The translations under genes were made by a program, and so were the position numbers. This document shows, one piece after another, positions 27,299 to 35,745 of a stretch of 64,000 nucleotides of DNA. Source of the DNA: Streptacidiphilus fuscans (GTDB taxonomy: Bacteria > Actinomycetota > Actinomycetes > Streptomycetales > Streptomycetaceae); NCBI RefSeq assembly GCF_015690355.1, contig NZ_JADPRT010000001.1, forward strand, positions 372,001-436,000, in the 5' to 3' direction. Position 1 is the first letter of the stretch. Each line of letters starts with the position of its first letter. The notes under the pieces were generated by a model. It did no database searches, had not been told where the DNA came from, and saw only the letters and a list, made by a program, of their open reading frames with translations.

Positions 27299-28732
27299 GT
27301 GGAGGCACACATTGGGCAGGTGATTGGTGATGACCGTTACGAGCTTATCCGAGAGCTGGGGGAAGGCGGTTTTGGGCGGGTCTGGCAAGCCCGAGACCAT
27401 GTCCTTGGCGTAGATGTGGCCATCAAGGAAGTCAAGTTTCCCGCCGATCTGGCACCTGATCAGCGCGCTGAACTTTTGGTTCGCGCCAAGCGAGAAGCCC
27501 GGAATGCCGCCAAGCTTCGAGATAACCCCAATGTCGTCACAGTTCACGATGTCCTGGAGATTGACGCTTCTCCCTGGATTGTCATGCAGCTTATCGAGGG
27601 AAAATCGCTACGCGAAGAGCTCATGAATGGGCCCTTGTCTGAAGATAGGGCTATTGTCCTAGCGCGAGGGCTGCTCAAAGCGCTCGAAGCGGCTCATGAG
27701 AAGGGGATCGTCCATCGAGATATAAAGCCAGCCAATGTGTTGATCGCATCCGATGGTAGTTTTCTACTGACAGACTTCGGAATTTCGAAGCATCAGCTGG
27801 ACACGCAGCTCACGGCGACCAACATCCTCATGGGGACGCCCGGTTACACAGCCCCGGAGTGCTGGCAAGGAACTCCCGCCGGCGCCGCGTCGGACGTTTA
27901 CTCCGTTGGGGTCACCTTGTACGAGGCCATCGAGGGGGAATTGCCATTCCCGTGCGACGTGTATCTTGCCGCGCTGACTCAGCCGCCGCGCACCATGGAG
28001 AAGGTGAAGCGCCTGTCAGGCATTCTGCTAAAGATGCTAGGCGGAGACCCGAGCCGACGTCCGACCACCAGTGAGGCACGTCAAGCGGTTGATTTTTCTG
28101 CTTCAACGGTGACGGTTCCTGGCACGGATATCACTGAGCCTGGGGATCGAAAGCTTCAGCAAGAAGTAACGTTCGTATCTGATAGGAGGGAGATTTTTCG
28201 TCGATTCTTTGTGGCCTACTCCCTTTTCTGGCTTCCCTGTACGGTCGTGCTGGGTGTCGTTCTCGGGCTTAATGCCCACAACGCTGATAGTCTATATTGG
28301 CTGGGAAATAATTTGATTGCCGGCCTGGCGGTGGGAATCGCGACTTCCGCCGCGCTCTGGGAACTCATTTCGTTGATCTCCGCAGCTACCTCGATGAGCA
28401 TTATTAGCGATGAGGTGCAAATTAATCTTGATCATATCTCGGTGAGCTCTTCGAGTCGCGGGAATCCCCTTTTCTTCACCGTTAGCTGGAGCGACGTCGA
28501 GCACGTATCAATTTCGGGATCTGGTAGGGCGGAAGCGGTATTTGTGTGGTTCCTTCCCGGTCGGAAGCCGTCTCAGAGCTGGACTGACGACAATCGCCTT
28601 TCCCGGAGGCCTGACGGGAGCATACGAATCTACCCTCTAGGTGGCTGGTTTAAGCCGACTCGTATTCCGATGTCGCGGATCAGGGGGCCCCTCCGCAGGT
28701 TTGCCGCGGAGCGTTATGTTGAGTCCGTGTGA
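27299..28732 (+). CDS. Ser/Thr protein kinase with two TM helices and a cytoplasmic tail domain
   Basis: A 477-residue protein. The kinase domain spans about 13-265: glycine loop GEGGFG 21-26, Lys43, catalytic Asp141 in HRDIKPAN, DFG 159-161, and APE in PGYTAPECW. Two hydrophobic helices follow at about 304-324 and 337-357, so the last 115 residues return to the cytoplasm rather than forming the usual extracellular sensor. That tail (SDEVQINLDHISVSS onward) is beta-rich, PH-like in pattern. GC is much lower than in the flanks, which suggests acquisition by transfer. Confidence 0.85.
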   Translation: MEAHIGQVIGDDRYELIRELGEGGFGRVWQARDHVLGVDVAIKEVKFPADLAPDQRAELLVRAKREARNAAKLRDNPNVVTVHDVLEIDASPWIVMQLIEGKSLREELMNGPLSEDRAIVLARGLLKALEAAHEKGIVHRDIKPANVLIASDGSFLLTDFGISKHQLDTQLTATNILMGTPGYTAPECWQGTPAGAASDVYSVGVTLYEAIEGELPFPCDVYLAALTQPPRTMEKVKRLSGILLKMLGGDPSRRPTTSEARQAVDFSASTVTVPGTDITEPGDRKLQQEVTFVSDRREIFRRFFVAYSLFWLPCTVVLGVVLGLNAHNADSLYWLGNNLIAGLAVGIATSAALWELISLISAATSMSIISDEVQINLDHISVSSSSRGNPLFFTVSWSDVEHVSISGSGRAEAVFVWFLPGRKPSQSWTDDNRLSRRPDGSIRIYPLGGWFKPTRIPMSRIRGPLRRFAAERYVESV

Positions 28733-28933
28733 AATTCGACGCTGGCCTCATGCAGACTGCGGCGAGACTTTGGCGACTGCCTGTCGCGCCGCACTGGTCG
28801 GCGGGGCTGGGCAGCACTCCGTGCCCCACGCTTGCTCCATCAGGCGGTACGCCACCGGCTATCACGGCACATCGCGGACTGTGGGCCAAGTATCGGCCCC
28901 GGCCGATTTCGCTGGTCGGGGGCCGTTCTCCTG

Positions 28934-28982
28934 CGGAGTCTGTGGGATTTGAACCCACGGTGACATCGCTGCCACGACGGTT
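28934..28982 (-). tRNA. 3' fragment of a serine tRNA (possible att remnant)
   Basis: On the minus strand the sequence reads AACCGTCGTGGCAGCGATG, then TCACCGTGGGTTCAAATCC, then CACAGACTCCG. These are a long variable arm, a T arm and the 3' acceptor strand with discriminator G, as in tRNA-Ser. The 5' half, the D arm and the anticodon are absent. Such 3' halves are what integrative elements leave when they use a tRNA gene as attachment site. Confidence 0.7.
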
Positions 28983-29015
28983 GAAAGAAACGTCTCTGCT
29001 GCAGCACAGCACCGG

Positions 29016-29288
29016 GGTGCGTACGGCGAGGACGCCGAGGAGCGCGCCGACATGATCGCTGCCGCTTTGCGACGCGGTGGGGCGGAGTCGGAGGAAGCGG
29101 TGATCTTCGGCGACACGGTGGCAGACGTGGAGGCGGGAGCGGCGAACGGTGTTTTCGTCGTCGGCGTCGCCACCGGGAGGACCAGCCGTGAGGAACTGGC
29201 CGAGGCCGGAGCGGGTGTCGTGCTGGACGACCTGACGGACACGGATCTCGTGGTCCGGCTGGCCGAGCGGCTCACGCCGGACGCCTGA
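29016..29288 (+). pseudogene. HAD-family phosphatase, C-terminal fragment
   Basis: About 90 codons read GAYGEDAEERADMIAAALRR and contain VIFGDTVADVEAG, the HAD motif IV (GDTxxDVxAG), followed by ATGRTSREELAEAGAGVVLD. The N-terminal half with the nucleophile Asp is missing, and the frame upstream runs into the tRNA-Ser fragment. A downstream ATG (29052) cannot give an active enzyme. Presumably truncated by the same integration or deletion event. Confidence 0.75.
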
Positions 29289-29434
29289 CTCGGAGGCAGG
29301 AGCCGTTCCGCAGCTCGCTTGTGCGAGGACTTCATGTATTGCAGACCAGTTCGATCGGCTCACATGAGGTCGATCTGGGATTCATCCCTGCGACGGCAAC
29401 GTCAATGACTCTCCGTCACGTCCCGGTCCGCGAT

Positions 29435-29458
29435 AGTGATCACCGTTGTCAGTGATCA
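29435..29458 (+). promoter_or_regulatory. Direct repeat AGTGATCA upstream of the chitinase
   Basis: Two AGTGATCA copies (29435-29442 and 29451-29458) lie 16 bases apart, each containing the palindrome TGATCA. They sit 66-89 bases before the chitinase ATG. Streptomyces chitinase genes often carry direct repeats in their promoters, though not this sequence as far as I know. Confidence 0.4.
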
Positions 29459-29523
29459 TCTCGCCGATGCCGCCTGTGCCTGGAGCAGAGGGCGGTCCGT
29501 CGGCGTCCCCCAAGGAGCGCAGA

Positions 29524-30261
29524 ATGTTCCAACCGCGTGCCCTGTCCCGGGTCCGGTCCCGTGTCCTCGCCGTGCTGAGCGCGGCTGCCGTCGCCTGTGG
29601 GCTGGCCGTCGCCGCGCCGGCTGCGCCCGCTTCGGCTGCTGGATTCGTCGTCAGCCAGGCGCAGTTCAACCAGATGTTCCCGAGCCGGAACTCCTTCTAC
29701 ACCTACCAGGGCCTGATCGACGCGCTGAGCGCCTACCCCGCCTTTGCCCACACGGGAGACAACGCGACGCAGAAGCGTGAGGCTGCCGCGCTGCTCGCCA
29801 ACGTGAGCCACGAGACCGGCGGTCTCCGCTACGTCGTCGAGCAGAACACCGCCAACTACCAGCACTACTGCGACAGCAGCCAGCCCTACGGCTGTCCCGC
29901 AGGTACGGCCGCCTACTACGGCCGCGGGCCGCTTCAGCTGAGCTGGAACTTCAACTACAAGGCGGCCGGTGATGCCCTCCACATCGACCTGCTGCACAAC
30001 CCGTGGGCCGTGGAGAAGGACCCCGCGACGTCCTGGAAGACCGCGCTCTGGTGGTGGAACACCCAGAACGGCGCGGGGACGATGACGGGCCACGACGCGA
30101 TGGTCAACGGCCGGGGCTTCGGCGAGACGATCCGCAACATCAACGGTGACCTGGAGTGCAACGGCAAGAACCCGGACGAGCGCAACGACCGGATCAACCT
30201 GTACAAGCAGTTCGTCGGGATGCTCGGCACCGACGTGGGTCCGGGCAACCTCTCCTGCTGA
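29524..30261 (+). CDS. Secreted chitinase, glycoside hydrolase family 19
   Basis: A 245-residue protein. A signal peptide of about 39 residues ends at ASAAG. The GH19 catalytic domain starts at VVSQAQFNQMFPSRNSFYTY. Catalytic Glu97 lies in LANVSHETGG, with the conserved YYGRGPLQLSWNFNY and WWWNT further on. It has no chitin-binding module, so it is the short catalytic-only form that hydrolyses chitin outside the cell. The ATG at 29524 has AAGGAG upstream; a longer frame to 29446 would precede the signal peptide. Confidence 0.9.
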   Translation: MFQPRALSRVRSRVLAVLSAAAVACGLAVAAPAAPASAAGFVVSQAQFNQMFPSRNSFYTYQGLIDALSAYPAFAHTGDNATQKREAAALLANVSHETGGLRYVVEQNTANYQHYCDSSQPYGCPAGTAAYYGRGPLQLSWNFNYKAAGDALHIDLLHNPWAVEKDPATSWKTALWWWNTQNGAGTMTGHDAMVNGRGFGETIRNINGDLECNGKNPDERNDRINLYKQFVGMLGTDVGPGNLSC

Positions 30262-30269
30262 TCCTGTGA

Positions 30270-30322
30270 CGGCCGTCGGTCCCTCGCCTGCGATGATGAC
30301 GTGCAGTCGAGGCCGACGGCCG
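30270..30322 (+). terminator. Inverted repeat after the chitinase
   Basis: CGGCCGTCGG (30270-30279) pairs with CCGACGGCCG (30313-30322), with a partial inner CCTCG/CGAGG stem. The loop is long, so it is a probable but not ideal terminator. It also overlaps the region just before cbiZ. Confidence 0.5.
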
Positions 30323-30338
30323 CACGAAGCGGGGAGCG

Positions 30339-31265
30339 GTGGAGCAGGGGGAGCGGGCAGTGCCGACGGTGGCGCGGGCGGGGAGGTTCGAGGACGGGGC
30401 GTGCCGGCACATGCTGGTGTGGCGGGCCGGTCCCGGCTGGCGCATGATCAGCAGCGCCGTCCTCGGTGGTGGGATCGGCGCGCGTGCGTGGGTGCTGAAC
30501 GCGCAGGTGCGCCCCGGCTACAGCCGCATGGATCCGGACCGTCACCTCGCCGAGCTCGCCCGCTCGCAGGGACTGACCGGCCCCGGCGTCGGGCTGATGA
30601 CGGCCGCCCAGGTCGACGGCGTCACGTGGGCCGAGGAGGGCGGCGTCTCGGCGACAGTGACCACCGGGATCGGGCTGCCCGTCTGGGCCGCCGACCCGAA
30701 CCCCGCACTGCGCGAGGCGGGCGAGGGCGCGGGTTCCGCCTACCGGCCGGGGACGATCAACATCCTGGCCGTGGTGCCTGCTCCGGTCGCCGACGGTGGG
30801 CTGGTCAATCTGCTCGCCACGGCCACCGAGGCCAAGGTGCAGGGCCTGCTCGAAGCGGGCTACTCCTGCTCCGGCACCCCGTCGGACGCCGTCTGCGTGG
30901 CGGTCAGAGAGCCGTTGCCGGGTGAGAATCCGGATCCCTTCGGTGGTCCGCGGTCCATCTGGGGCTCGCGGTTGGCACGCGCCGTGCGCGACGCGGTGCG
31001 TCAGGGCGCGCTGGACGACCGGGCCCGGCGCGCTCAGGGCGAGCCCGCCGTCCACGCCGGGCCGACCGCGTCGTGCGCAGTGCGGGATGTCCGGCGACTT
31101 GGGCCTGCTCGGCTGTTGGAGCCCTCAGGTCGGGCTTCGGCGGAGCTCCGGGGCGTGGCTGTCGGGCCGGATGAGGTCGAGGATCGCCGCGACGTCGGCG
31201 TCCGTGAGTTCGTGCCGTACGACCCGGCCGTCCTGCGTTCCGGCGACGGTGCCACCGACGCGTAG
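30339..31265 (+). CDS. cbiZ: Adenosylcobinamide amidohydrolase
   Basis: 308 residues. The CbiZ family core is clear: SSAVLGGGIGARAWVLNAQV, GYSRMDPDRHLAELA, GPGVGLMTAAQVDG, VSATVTTGIGLPVWA, GTINILAVVPAPVADGGLVN, ATEAKVQGLLEAGYSC and SGTPSDAVCVA. It removes the aminopropanol side chain of adenosylcobinamide so that cobyric acid can re-enter B12 synthesis (corrinoid salvage). The last ~70 residues do not resemble the family and lie opposite a regulator fragment, so the native stop was probably lost. Start GTG 30339 or GTG 30360. Confidence 0.8.
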   Translation: MEQGERAVPTVARAGRFEDGACRHMLVWRAGPGWRMISSAVLGGGIGARAWVLNAQVRPGYSRMDPDRHLAELARSQGLTGPGVGLMTAAQVDGVTWAEEGGVSATVTTGIGLPVWAADPNPALREAGEGAGSAYRPGTINILAVVPAPVADGGLVNLLATATEAKVQGLLEAGYSCSGTPSDAVCVAVREPLPGENPDPFGGPRSIWGSRLARAVRDAVRQGALDDRARRAQGEPAVHAGPTASCAVRDVRRLGPARLLEPSGRASAELRGVAVGPDEVEDRRDVGVREFVPYDPAVLRSGDGATDA

Positions 31266-31280
31266 CAGGCGCAGCGCGGT
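31125..31280 (-). pseudogene. Possible ArsR-type regulator, C-terminal fragment
   Basis: Directly after the WYL gene stop, in the same frame, 51 codons read TALRLLRVGGTVAGTQDGRV and then VRHELTDADVAAILDLIRPD, ending at TGA 31127-31125. The pattern (wing G-x-V-x-G-x-x-D-G-R-V-V-x-H-x-L) resembles the end of an ArsR winged helix. No start exists. It overlaps the odd C terminus of cbiZ on the other strand. Confidence 0.4.
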
Positions 31281-32225
31281 TCACGCCTCGTACCGGGCGG
31301 CGAGGGTGCGCACCGTCTCGGCGATGCGGTCGCGGAGTTGGACCGGCTCCAGGACCTCGATGTCGGCGCCGAGCCGGAGGAACTCCCCGTGGGCGTGGCC
31401 GATCGACTCGATGGGCACCCGGGTCTCGGTCCATCCATCCTGGGCCGCTCCGTCCCCCGACGCAGTGACCCCGAGCCGTCGGACGCCCTCCGGGGTGAGC
31501 CGGACCAGGGCCTCCCCGGTGTGCAGCCGGGCGTGGAAGTCGGCCAGGCTGCTGCTCCAGTGCGCGGCCAGGTCGAACGCGTCCGGGACTGCGAACTCCT
31601 CGTCCAGCATGCGGACTTCGAGGATCTGGTCGACCCGGTAGGTACGGATCCCGGACGGCCCGGCGGCGACCAGGTACCAGCGTCCGGCTTTGAGGATCAG
31701 CCCGTACGGCTCCACCCGCCGCTCGATCTCCTCCGGTGCCCGCCAGCGCAGGTACCGGATCAGCACCGCGCGCCGCGACCACAGGGCGTCGGCGACCACG
31801 GGCAGGTGCGGCACGGGGTCGGCCTCGCCGTACCAGCCGGGGGCGTCGAGCAGGAAGCTCTGCCGGATCCGCTCGGCGTGCTCGCGCAACTGCGTCGGAA
31901 GCGCGGCCCGCAGCTTGAGCTGGGCGGTCACCAGTGCCTCGCCGACGCCGAGTTGGGCGGCGGCGTCCGGGAGCGCGGTCAGGAACGCGGCCTGCGCCTC
32001 GTCCGCGGTGAGCCCGGTGAGCCGGGTGCGGTAGCCGTCGAGCAGTTGGTAGCCGCCCTCGTGCCCGGCCTCGCCGTACAGCGGGATGCCGGCGGCGGCG
32101 AGGGCGTCGACGTCCCGGTAGACGGTGCGGACGGAGACCTCCAGCTCCTCGGCCAGCTGCCGGGCCGTCATCCGGCCCCGGTTCTGGAGCAGCAGGAGCA
32201 GGGTGACCAGTCGGCTCGCGCGCAT
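31281..32225 (-). CDS. HTH/WYL-domain transcriptional regulator
   Basis: A 314-residue protein. The N-terminal DeoR-like winged helix is MTARQLAEELEVSVRTVYRD (residues about 19-38). The WYL domain follows with YGLILKAGRWYLVAAGPSG, and the WCX extension ends at AARYEA. Such proteins bind nucleotides or single-stranded nucleic acid and repress or activate neighbouring genes. The ATG at 32225 starts directly before the helix-turn-helix. It is divergent from the 32297 gene pair with a 71-base gap, so it probably controls that pair. Confidence 0.9.
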   Translation of the reverse strand: MRASRLVTLLLLLQNRGRMTARQLAEELEVSVRTVYRDVDALAAAGIPLYGEAGHEGGYQLLDGYRTRLTGLTADEAQAAFLTALPDAAAQLGVGEALVTAQLKLRAALPTQLREHAERIRQSFLLDAPGWYGEADPVPHLPVVADALWSRRAVLIRYLRWRAPEEIERRVEPYGLILKAGRWYLVAAGPSGIRTYRVDQILEVRMLDEEFAVPDAFDLAAHWSSSLADFHARLHTGEALVRLTPEGVRRLGVTASGDGAAQDGWTETRVPIESIGHAHGEFLRLGADIEVLEPVQLRDRIAETVRTLAARYEA

Positions 32226-32296
32226 GGCGCCCAGTATCCACGCGATCCCCATTCGCTGACAGAAGATGTCAGTGGAGCGTGCCTAACCTGCGTCGC

Positions 32297-32785
32297 ATGA
32301 ACGACTTCGACTTCCTGCACGGCTCCTGGGACGTGGCCAACCGCCGTCTCACCACTCCGCTCGGCGGCCCGGACGCGCACATCTGGGAGGAGTTCCCCGG
32401 CCACTCCGTGATCCAGCCGCTGTTCGGAGGGGCCGGCAACATCGACGAGATCACTTTTCCCACCCTCGGCCGCCAGGGCGTGACGCTTCGGCTCTTCGAC
32501 CCCGAGACGAAGCAGTGGTCGATCCACTGGGCCAGCAGCAGGACCGGCCGACTGGACCCGCCGGTGGTCGGCGGCTTCACCGGCGACCGTGGCCACTTCT
32601 ACGGCGAGGACACCTACGACGGGTGCCCGATCCGGGTGCACTTCACCTGGCACCGCCTCGGCTCGGACGCCGCCCGCTGGGAGCAGGAGTTCTCCGCCGA
32701 CGGGGGCCGCACCTGGGAGCTCAACTGGACCATGGACTTCACCCGCGCCAGCACCCCCACCCGCGTCGGTCGGGACCACTCGTGA
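32297..32785 (+). CDS. DUF1579-like hypothetical protein
   Basis: A 162-residue soluble protein starting MNDFDFLHGSWDVANRRLTT. The N-terminal F-L-x-G-x-W-x-v pattern and beta-rich body with WSIHWASSRTGRLDPP fit the DUF1579/lipocalin-like group often found near WYL or AraC regulators. The function is unknown. It overlaps the next gene by GTGA and is divergent from the WYL regulator. Confidence 0.7.
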   Translation: MNDFDFLHGSWDVANRRLTTPLGGPDAHIWEEFPGHSVIQPLFGGAGNIDEITFPTLGRQGVTLRLFDPETKQWSIHWASSRTGRLDPPVVGGFTGDRGHFYGEDTYDGCPIRVHFTWHRLGSDAARWEQEFSADGGRTWELNWTMDFTRASTPTRVGRDHS

Positions 32786-33333
32786 GCATCGTCGAACTCC
32801 GGCAGTACACCCTGCATCCCGGCGCGCGGGAGACGCTGATCGAACTCTTCGAGCGGGAGCTCGTGGCCGGTCAGCAGGCGGTCGGCATCAGCGTGGGCGG
32901 GCGCTTCCGCGACCTGGACGACCCGGACCGCTTCGTCTGGCTGCGCGCCTTTCCCGACATGGCACACCGTCGGCGCTCGCTGGAGGCCTTCTACACCGGC
33001 CCGGTCTGGCGCGAGCACCGCGAGGCGGCCAACGCCACCATGGTCGACAGCGACGACGTGCTGCTGCTGCGCGGACCGGGCTTCGCGCCGACGCCCGGCA
33101 CGGCTGAAGTCCTCGCCACCGTCTGCCACCCCGGCGACGCGGCCGACTTCGACGCGTACGCCGCCCGGCATCTGGGCCCGCACCATGCGCTGCACCGCAC
33201 GGAGCACGCCGAGAACGACTATCCGCTGCTGCCGGTCCGTGCCGGAGAGGACGTCCGGGTCTGGTTCGGCCCGGCCGAGCCGCCGCCGCCCGGGCCGGTC
33301 CGGCGGCTGCGGCTGGAGCCCGTGACGCCCTGA
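32782..33333 (+). CDS. NIPSNAP-family protein
   Basis: A 183-residue protein. It begins with IVELRQYTLHPGARETLIEL and continues with FVWLRAFPDMAHRRRSLEAF, the two halves of the NIPSNAP dimeric alpha/beta barrel (ELRxY and W-x-y-pd-x-x-r-x-x-x-x-x-F). The second half is partly repeated. The role is uncertain; related folds include ABM monooxygenases. The GTG start overlaps the preceding stop, so the pair is translationally coupled. Confidence 0.8.
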   Translation: MSIVELRQYTLHPGARETLIELFERELVAGQQAVGISVGGRFRDLDDPDRFVWLRAFPDMAHRRRSLEAFYTGPVWREHREAANATMVDSDDVLLLRGPGFAPTPGTAEVLATVCHPGDAADFDAYAARHLGPHHALHRTEHAENDYPLLPVRAGEDVRVWFGPAEPPPPGPVRRLRLEPVTP

Positions 33334-33366
33334 CGCCCGTGACGCCCGTGACGTCCGTGACACCCG
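33312..33366 (+). repeat. Short tandem repeat GTGACGCCC
   Basis: Four to five imperfect copies of a 9-10-bp unit (GTGACGCCC, GTGACGTCC, GTGACACCC) overlap the end of the NIPSNAP gene and the following gap before the cobF stop. Probably slippage-derived. Confidence 0.6.
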
Positions 33367-33384
33367 AACGGAACTGACGCGGCG

Positions 33385-34146
33385 TCAGTCCTCCGTGCGG
33401 CGCAGTAGGTAGCTGTCCATGATCCAGCCCTTGGCCTCGCGGGCCTCCAGGCGCAGCCGGGAGATCTCCTCGGCGGTCTCGGCGAGCGGGCCGGAGACCA
33501 GGATCTCGTCCGGCGTGCCGAGGTAGGCGCCGTAGTGGATGTGGACGCCCTCGGGGTCGATGCCCGTGAAGGCGGCCTTCCCGTCCAGCATCACCACCGC
33601 GTCCTCCGCGCCCGGCGGAAAGCCGTCGGCGGCCAGGCGGCGGGCGGTGGTGATGCGGACCGGGCGGCCGACCCGGGTCAGTGTGGTGCGGTGCCGGGCG
33701 GCGAGCACGGAGGGGCTGCTGATGCCCGGGATCACGTCGTAGCTGAAGGCGGTGGGGTCGTCGGCCAGGATCTCGTCGAGGACGGCGGACACGCTGTCGT
33801 AGAGCGCCGGGTCGCCCCAGGCCAGCAGCGCGCCCGTGCCGTCCGGCGCGATGTGCTCCTCGATCAGGCCCGCCACCAGCTCGGCCCGACGCCGCCGCCA
33901 GTCGTGGACCGCCTCCCGGTACGCGGGGGTGGCGCGGTCGCGCTCGGCGTCCGGGACCTGGACCAGGCGGTGCCCGGGGCGTCCGTGCTCCTCGATCATG
34001 CGCAGGCGCAGTTGGACGAGCTCCTGTCGCTGGTCGTTCTTGTCGAGGAGGAGGAAGACGTCGGTACGGGCGAACGCCTTGACCGCCTGAAGGGTGAGGT
34101 GGTCCGGGTCGCCCGCGCCGATGCCGATGACGTTGATGTGCCGCAT
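33385..34146 (-). CDS. cobF: Precorrin-6A synthase (deacetylating)
   Basis: A 253-residue methyltransferase of the tetrapyrrole methylase fold. It starts MRHINVIGIGAGDPDHLTLQ, the glycine-rich first strand, and has LLAWGDPALYDS and VIPGISSPSVLAARH, the conserved loops. It methylates C1 and releases acetate in the aerobic cobalamin pathway, giving precorrin-6A. The ATG at 34146 is the only start that fits the domain. It lies 110 bases after the alpha/beta hydrolase gene and close to cobK, the next enzyme of the pathway. Confidence 0.9.
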   Translation of the reverse strand: MRHINVIGIGAGDPDHLTLQAVKAFARTDVFLLLDKNDQRQELVQLRLRMIEEHGRPGHRLVQVPDAERDRATPAYREAVHDWRRRRAELVAGLIEEHIAPDGTGALLAWGDPALYDSVSAVLDEILADDPTAFSYDVIPGISSPSVLAARHRTTLTRVGRPVRITTARRLAADGFPPGAEDAVVMLDGKAAFTGIDPEGVHIHYGAYLGTPDEILVSGPLAETAEEISRLRLEAREAKGWIMDSYLLRRTED

Positions 34147-34208
34147 GGGGAAGATTCTTCCGGATGCGGTTCTCCCGTCCGGAGCCGGGAGGGTGATCAG
34201 CGTTTCAC

Positions 34209-34240
34209 GCCTCGGCACGCGGGCGCCCACGTGCCGAGGC
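34209..34240 (-). terminator. Hairpin between the hydrolase and cobF
   Basis: GCCTCGGCACG (34209-34219) pairs perfectly with CGTGCCGAGGC (34230-34240) around a 10-base loop. It lies 16 bases behind the hydrolase stop on the minus strand, with no T run. It probably separates hydrolase and cobF transcription. Confidence 0.65.
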
Positions 34241-34255
34241 GGCAAGCTCGTCGAG

Positions 34256-35452
34256 CTACCGCAGCGTCTCCGCGAGGAAGTTGAAGATGGTCTGGTGCAG
34301 CTGGAACATCGCGCCCTCGTGGCAGTGCTCGCCGGCGCCGTCGGCGGCGCGCATCAGCACGTGCGTGTGCGGCGCCTTCAGCTCCTCGGCCAGCTTGTTG
34401 GACTGACCGGCGAAGACCTTGTCGTTCTCGCCCTCCAGGATCAGCACGGGCGTCTGGATCCGGTGGATGTCGTCCGTGGTCAGCGTGTAGTCGCGGGTGC
34501 TGCGGACGTACTCGGCGAAGTTCGCGACGCCGTTGACCCAGACGCCGTTCTGGAGTCCCCAGCGGGCGTTGGTGTCGTTGGCGGCCAGGTCCTCCAGCAG
34601 CGGGATCGCCTCGGTGTCCTTGCCGTCCTCGACCAGGCGGAGCGTGGGTGCGGGGATCGGCGGGTAGGACGCGTAGAAGGTCAGCAGGCCGTCGTTGCAG
34701 ACGATCGCCGCCGAGCGGTGGTCGTTCGCCGCGTACCGTGCCACCAGGTAGCCGCCGAGGCTGTAGCCGAAGTGGACGATCTTGCTGTTGTCGATCTCGG
34801 GCACGCCCATGGCGTAGTCGACGACGGGACCGAGCACGTTCTCCCAGTCCGGGCGGTACGGCATCTTCTCCTCGCGGATCATCCAGCCCTGGCCGGGGCC
34901 GTCGTAGGCGAGGAAGTTGTAGCCGCGGCGCAGCGCCGCCGCGCCGATGACCCAGTAGCCCTCCTCGCGGGTGGAGTCGAAGCCGTTGGTGTAGATGACG
35001 GTCGGCCGCGGCTCGCCGCTGTCGTCCACCAGGAACAGGTAGCCGGGGATGTGGCCGCCCTCGTAGGGGATGGAGACCTCGCGGAACGGGCCGTCGAGCA
35101 GCCCACCGGCCTTGACCATGTAGTCCTTGGACAGCCGGGACAGCTCAAGCACCAGCGGGTCGTTGACCGGGTCCTGGCGGCGGTAGAACTCGGCCGTCCG
35201 GTAGTAGCTGGACGCCCGCAGGAAGGCCTCGCGCGCGCTGACGGGGTCGCCCGCCTGGAGCGAGTCCTCACCGCGCTTCGCGGTGCGCTCGGCGGTGGCC
35301 TTCCACGCCGCGGTCCACGCCTCCTCGTCGCCCTCGGGGATCAGGGCCGAGGTGACCAGGACCTCGCCGATGTCGGCGCCGGCGTCGCCCGCGAATCCCG
35401 CGGTGCGCAACGTCTCGAACTTGAAGGCCTGGTCCTTGAAAATGAAATCCAC
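34256..35452 (-). CDS. Alpha/beta hydrolase with N-terminal helical cap
   Basis: A 398-residue enzyme. An all-helical N-terminal part of about 130 residues precedes the hydrolase core: YTNGFDSTREEGYW (oxyanion region), the nucleophile elbow GYSLGG and LEGENDKVF. This is the layout of 2,6-dihydropseudooxynicotine hydrolase and FrsA-like enzymes, which cleave C-C or ester bonds. The substrate is unknown. The GTG at 35452 has GGAGGG upstream. It sits between cobF and cobK although it has no known cobalamin role. Confidence 0.85.
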   Translation of the reverse strand: MDFIFKDQAFKFETLRTAGFAGDAGADIGEVLVTSALIPEGDEEAWTAAWKATAERTAKRGEDSLQAGDPVSAREAFLRASSYYRTAEFYRRQDPVNDPLVLELSRLSKDYMVKAGGLLDGPFREVSIPYEGGHIPGYLFLVDDSGEPRPTVIYTNGFDSTREEGYWVIGAAALRRGYNFLAYDGPGQGWMIREEKMPYRPDWENVLGPVVDYAMGVPEIDNSKIVHFGYSLGGYLVARYAANDHRSAAIVCNDGLLTFYASYPPIPAPTLRLVEDGKDTEAIPLLEDLAANDTNARWGLQNGVWVNGVANFAEYVRSTRDYTLTTDDIHRIQTPVLILEGENDKVFAGQSNKLAEELKAPHTHVLMRAADGAGEHCHEGAMFQLHQTIFNFLAETLR

Positions 35453-35745
35453 CGGAATTCCCTCCACGGGCGAGCATGTCGTCCGGGCCCTTTGTGGGCA
35501 CGGACGTATTCGTCGGCGACACCACGGATCCGACGTTTCGTCGGTTACTGCGGCTGCCGTGGAATGAACGTAACTCGGCGTCTGGGCAGGGCGCTTGGCG
35601 AGCATTCCGGTTCGGCGGCGCCCGGCGTCGGGACGGAATGGCGCGAATTCGGTGGAGGGGTGGGTTTAGCCGCTGGTGGTGCGCACGGCGTCGACTTCAC
35701 GCCAGGGCTTTTCGCCACGTGGAAACCGGATCGAGAAGTGCAGCA

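Noticed and set aside
34147..34255. Cobalamin riboswitch upstream of cobF
   Set aside because: Only a terminator-like hairpin is present, and the gap is far too short for a B12 riboswitch.
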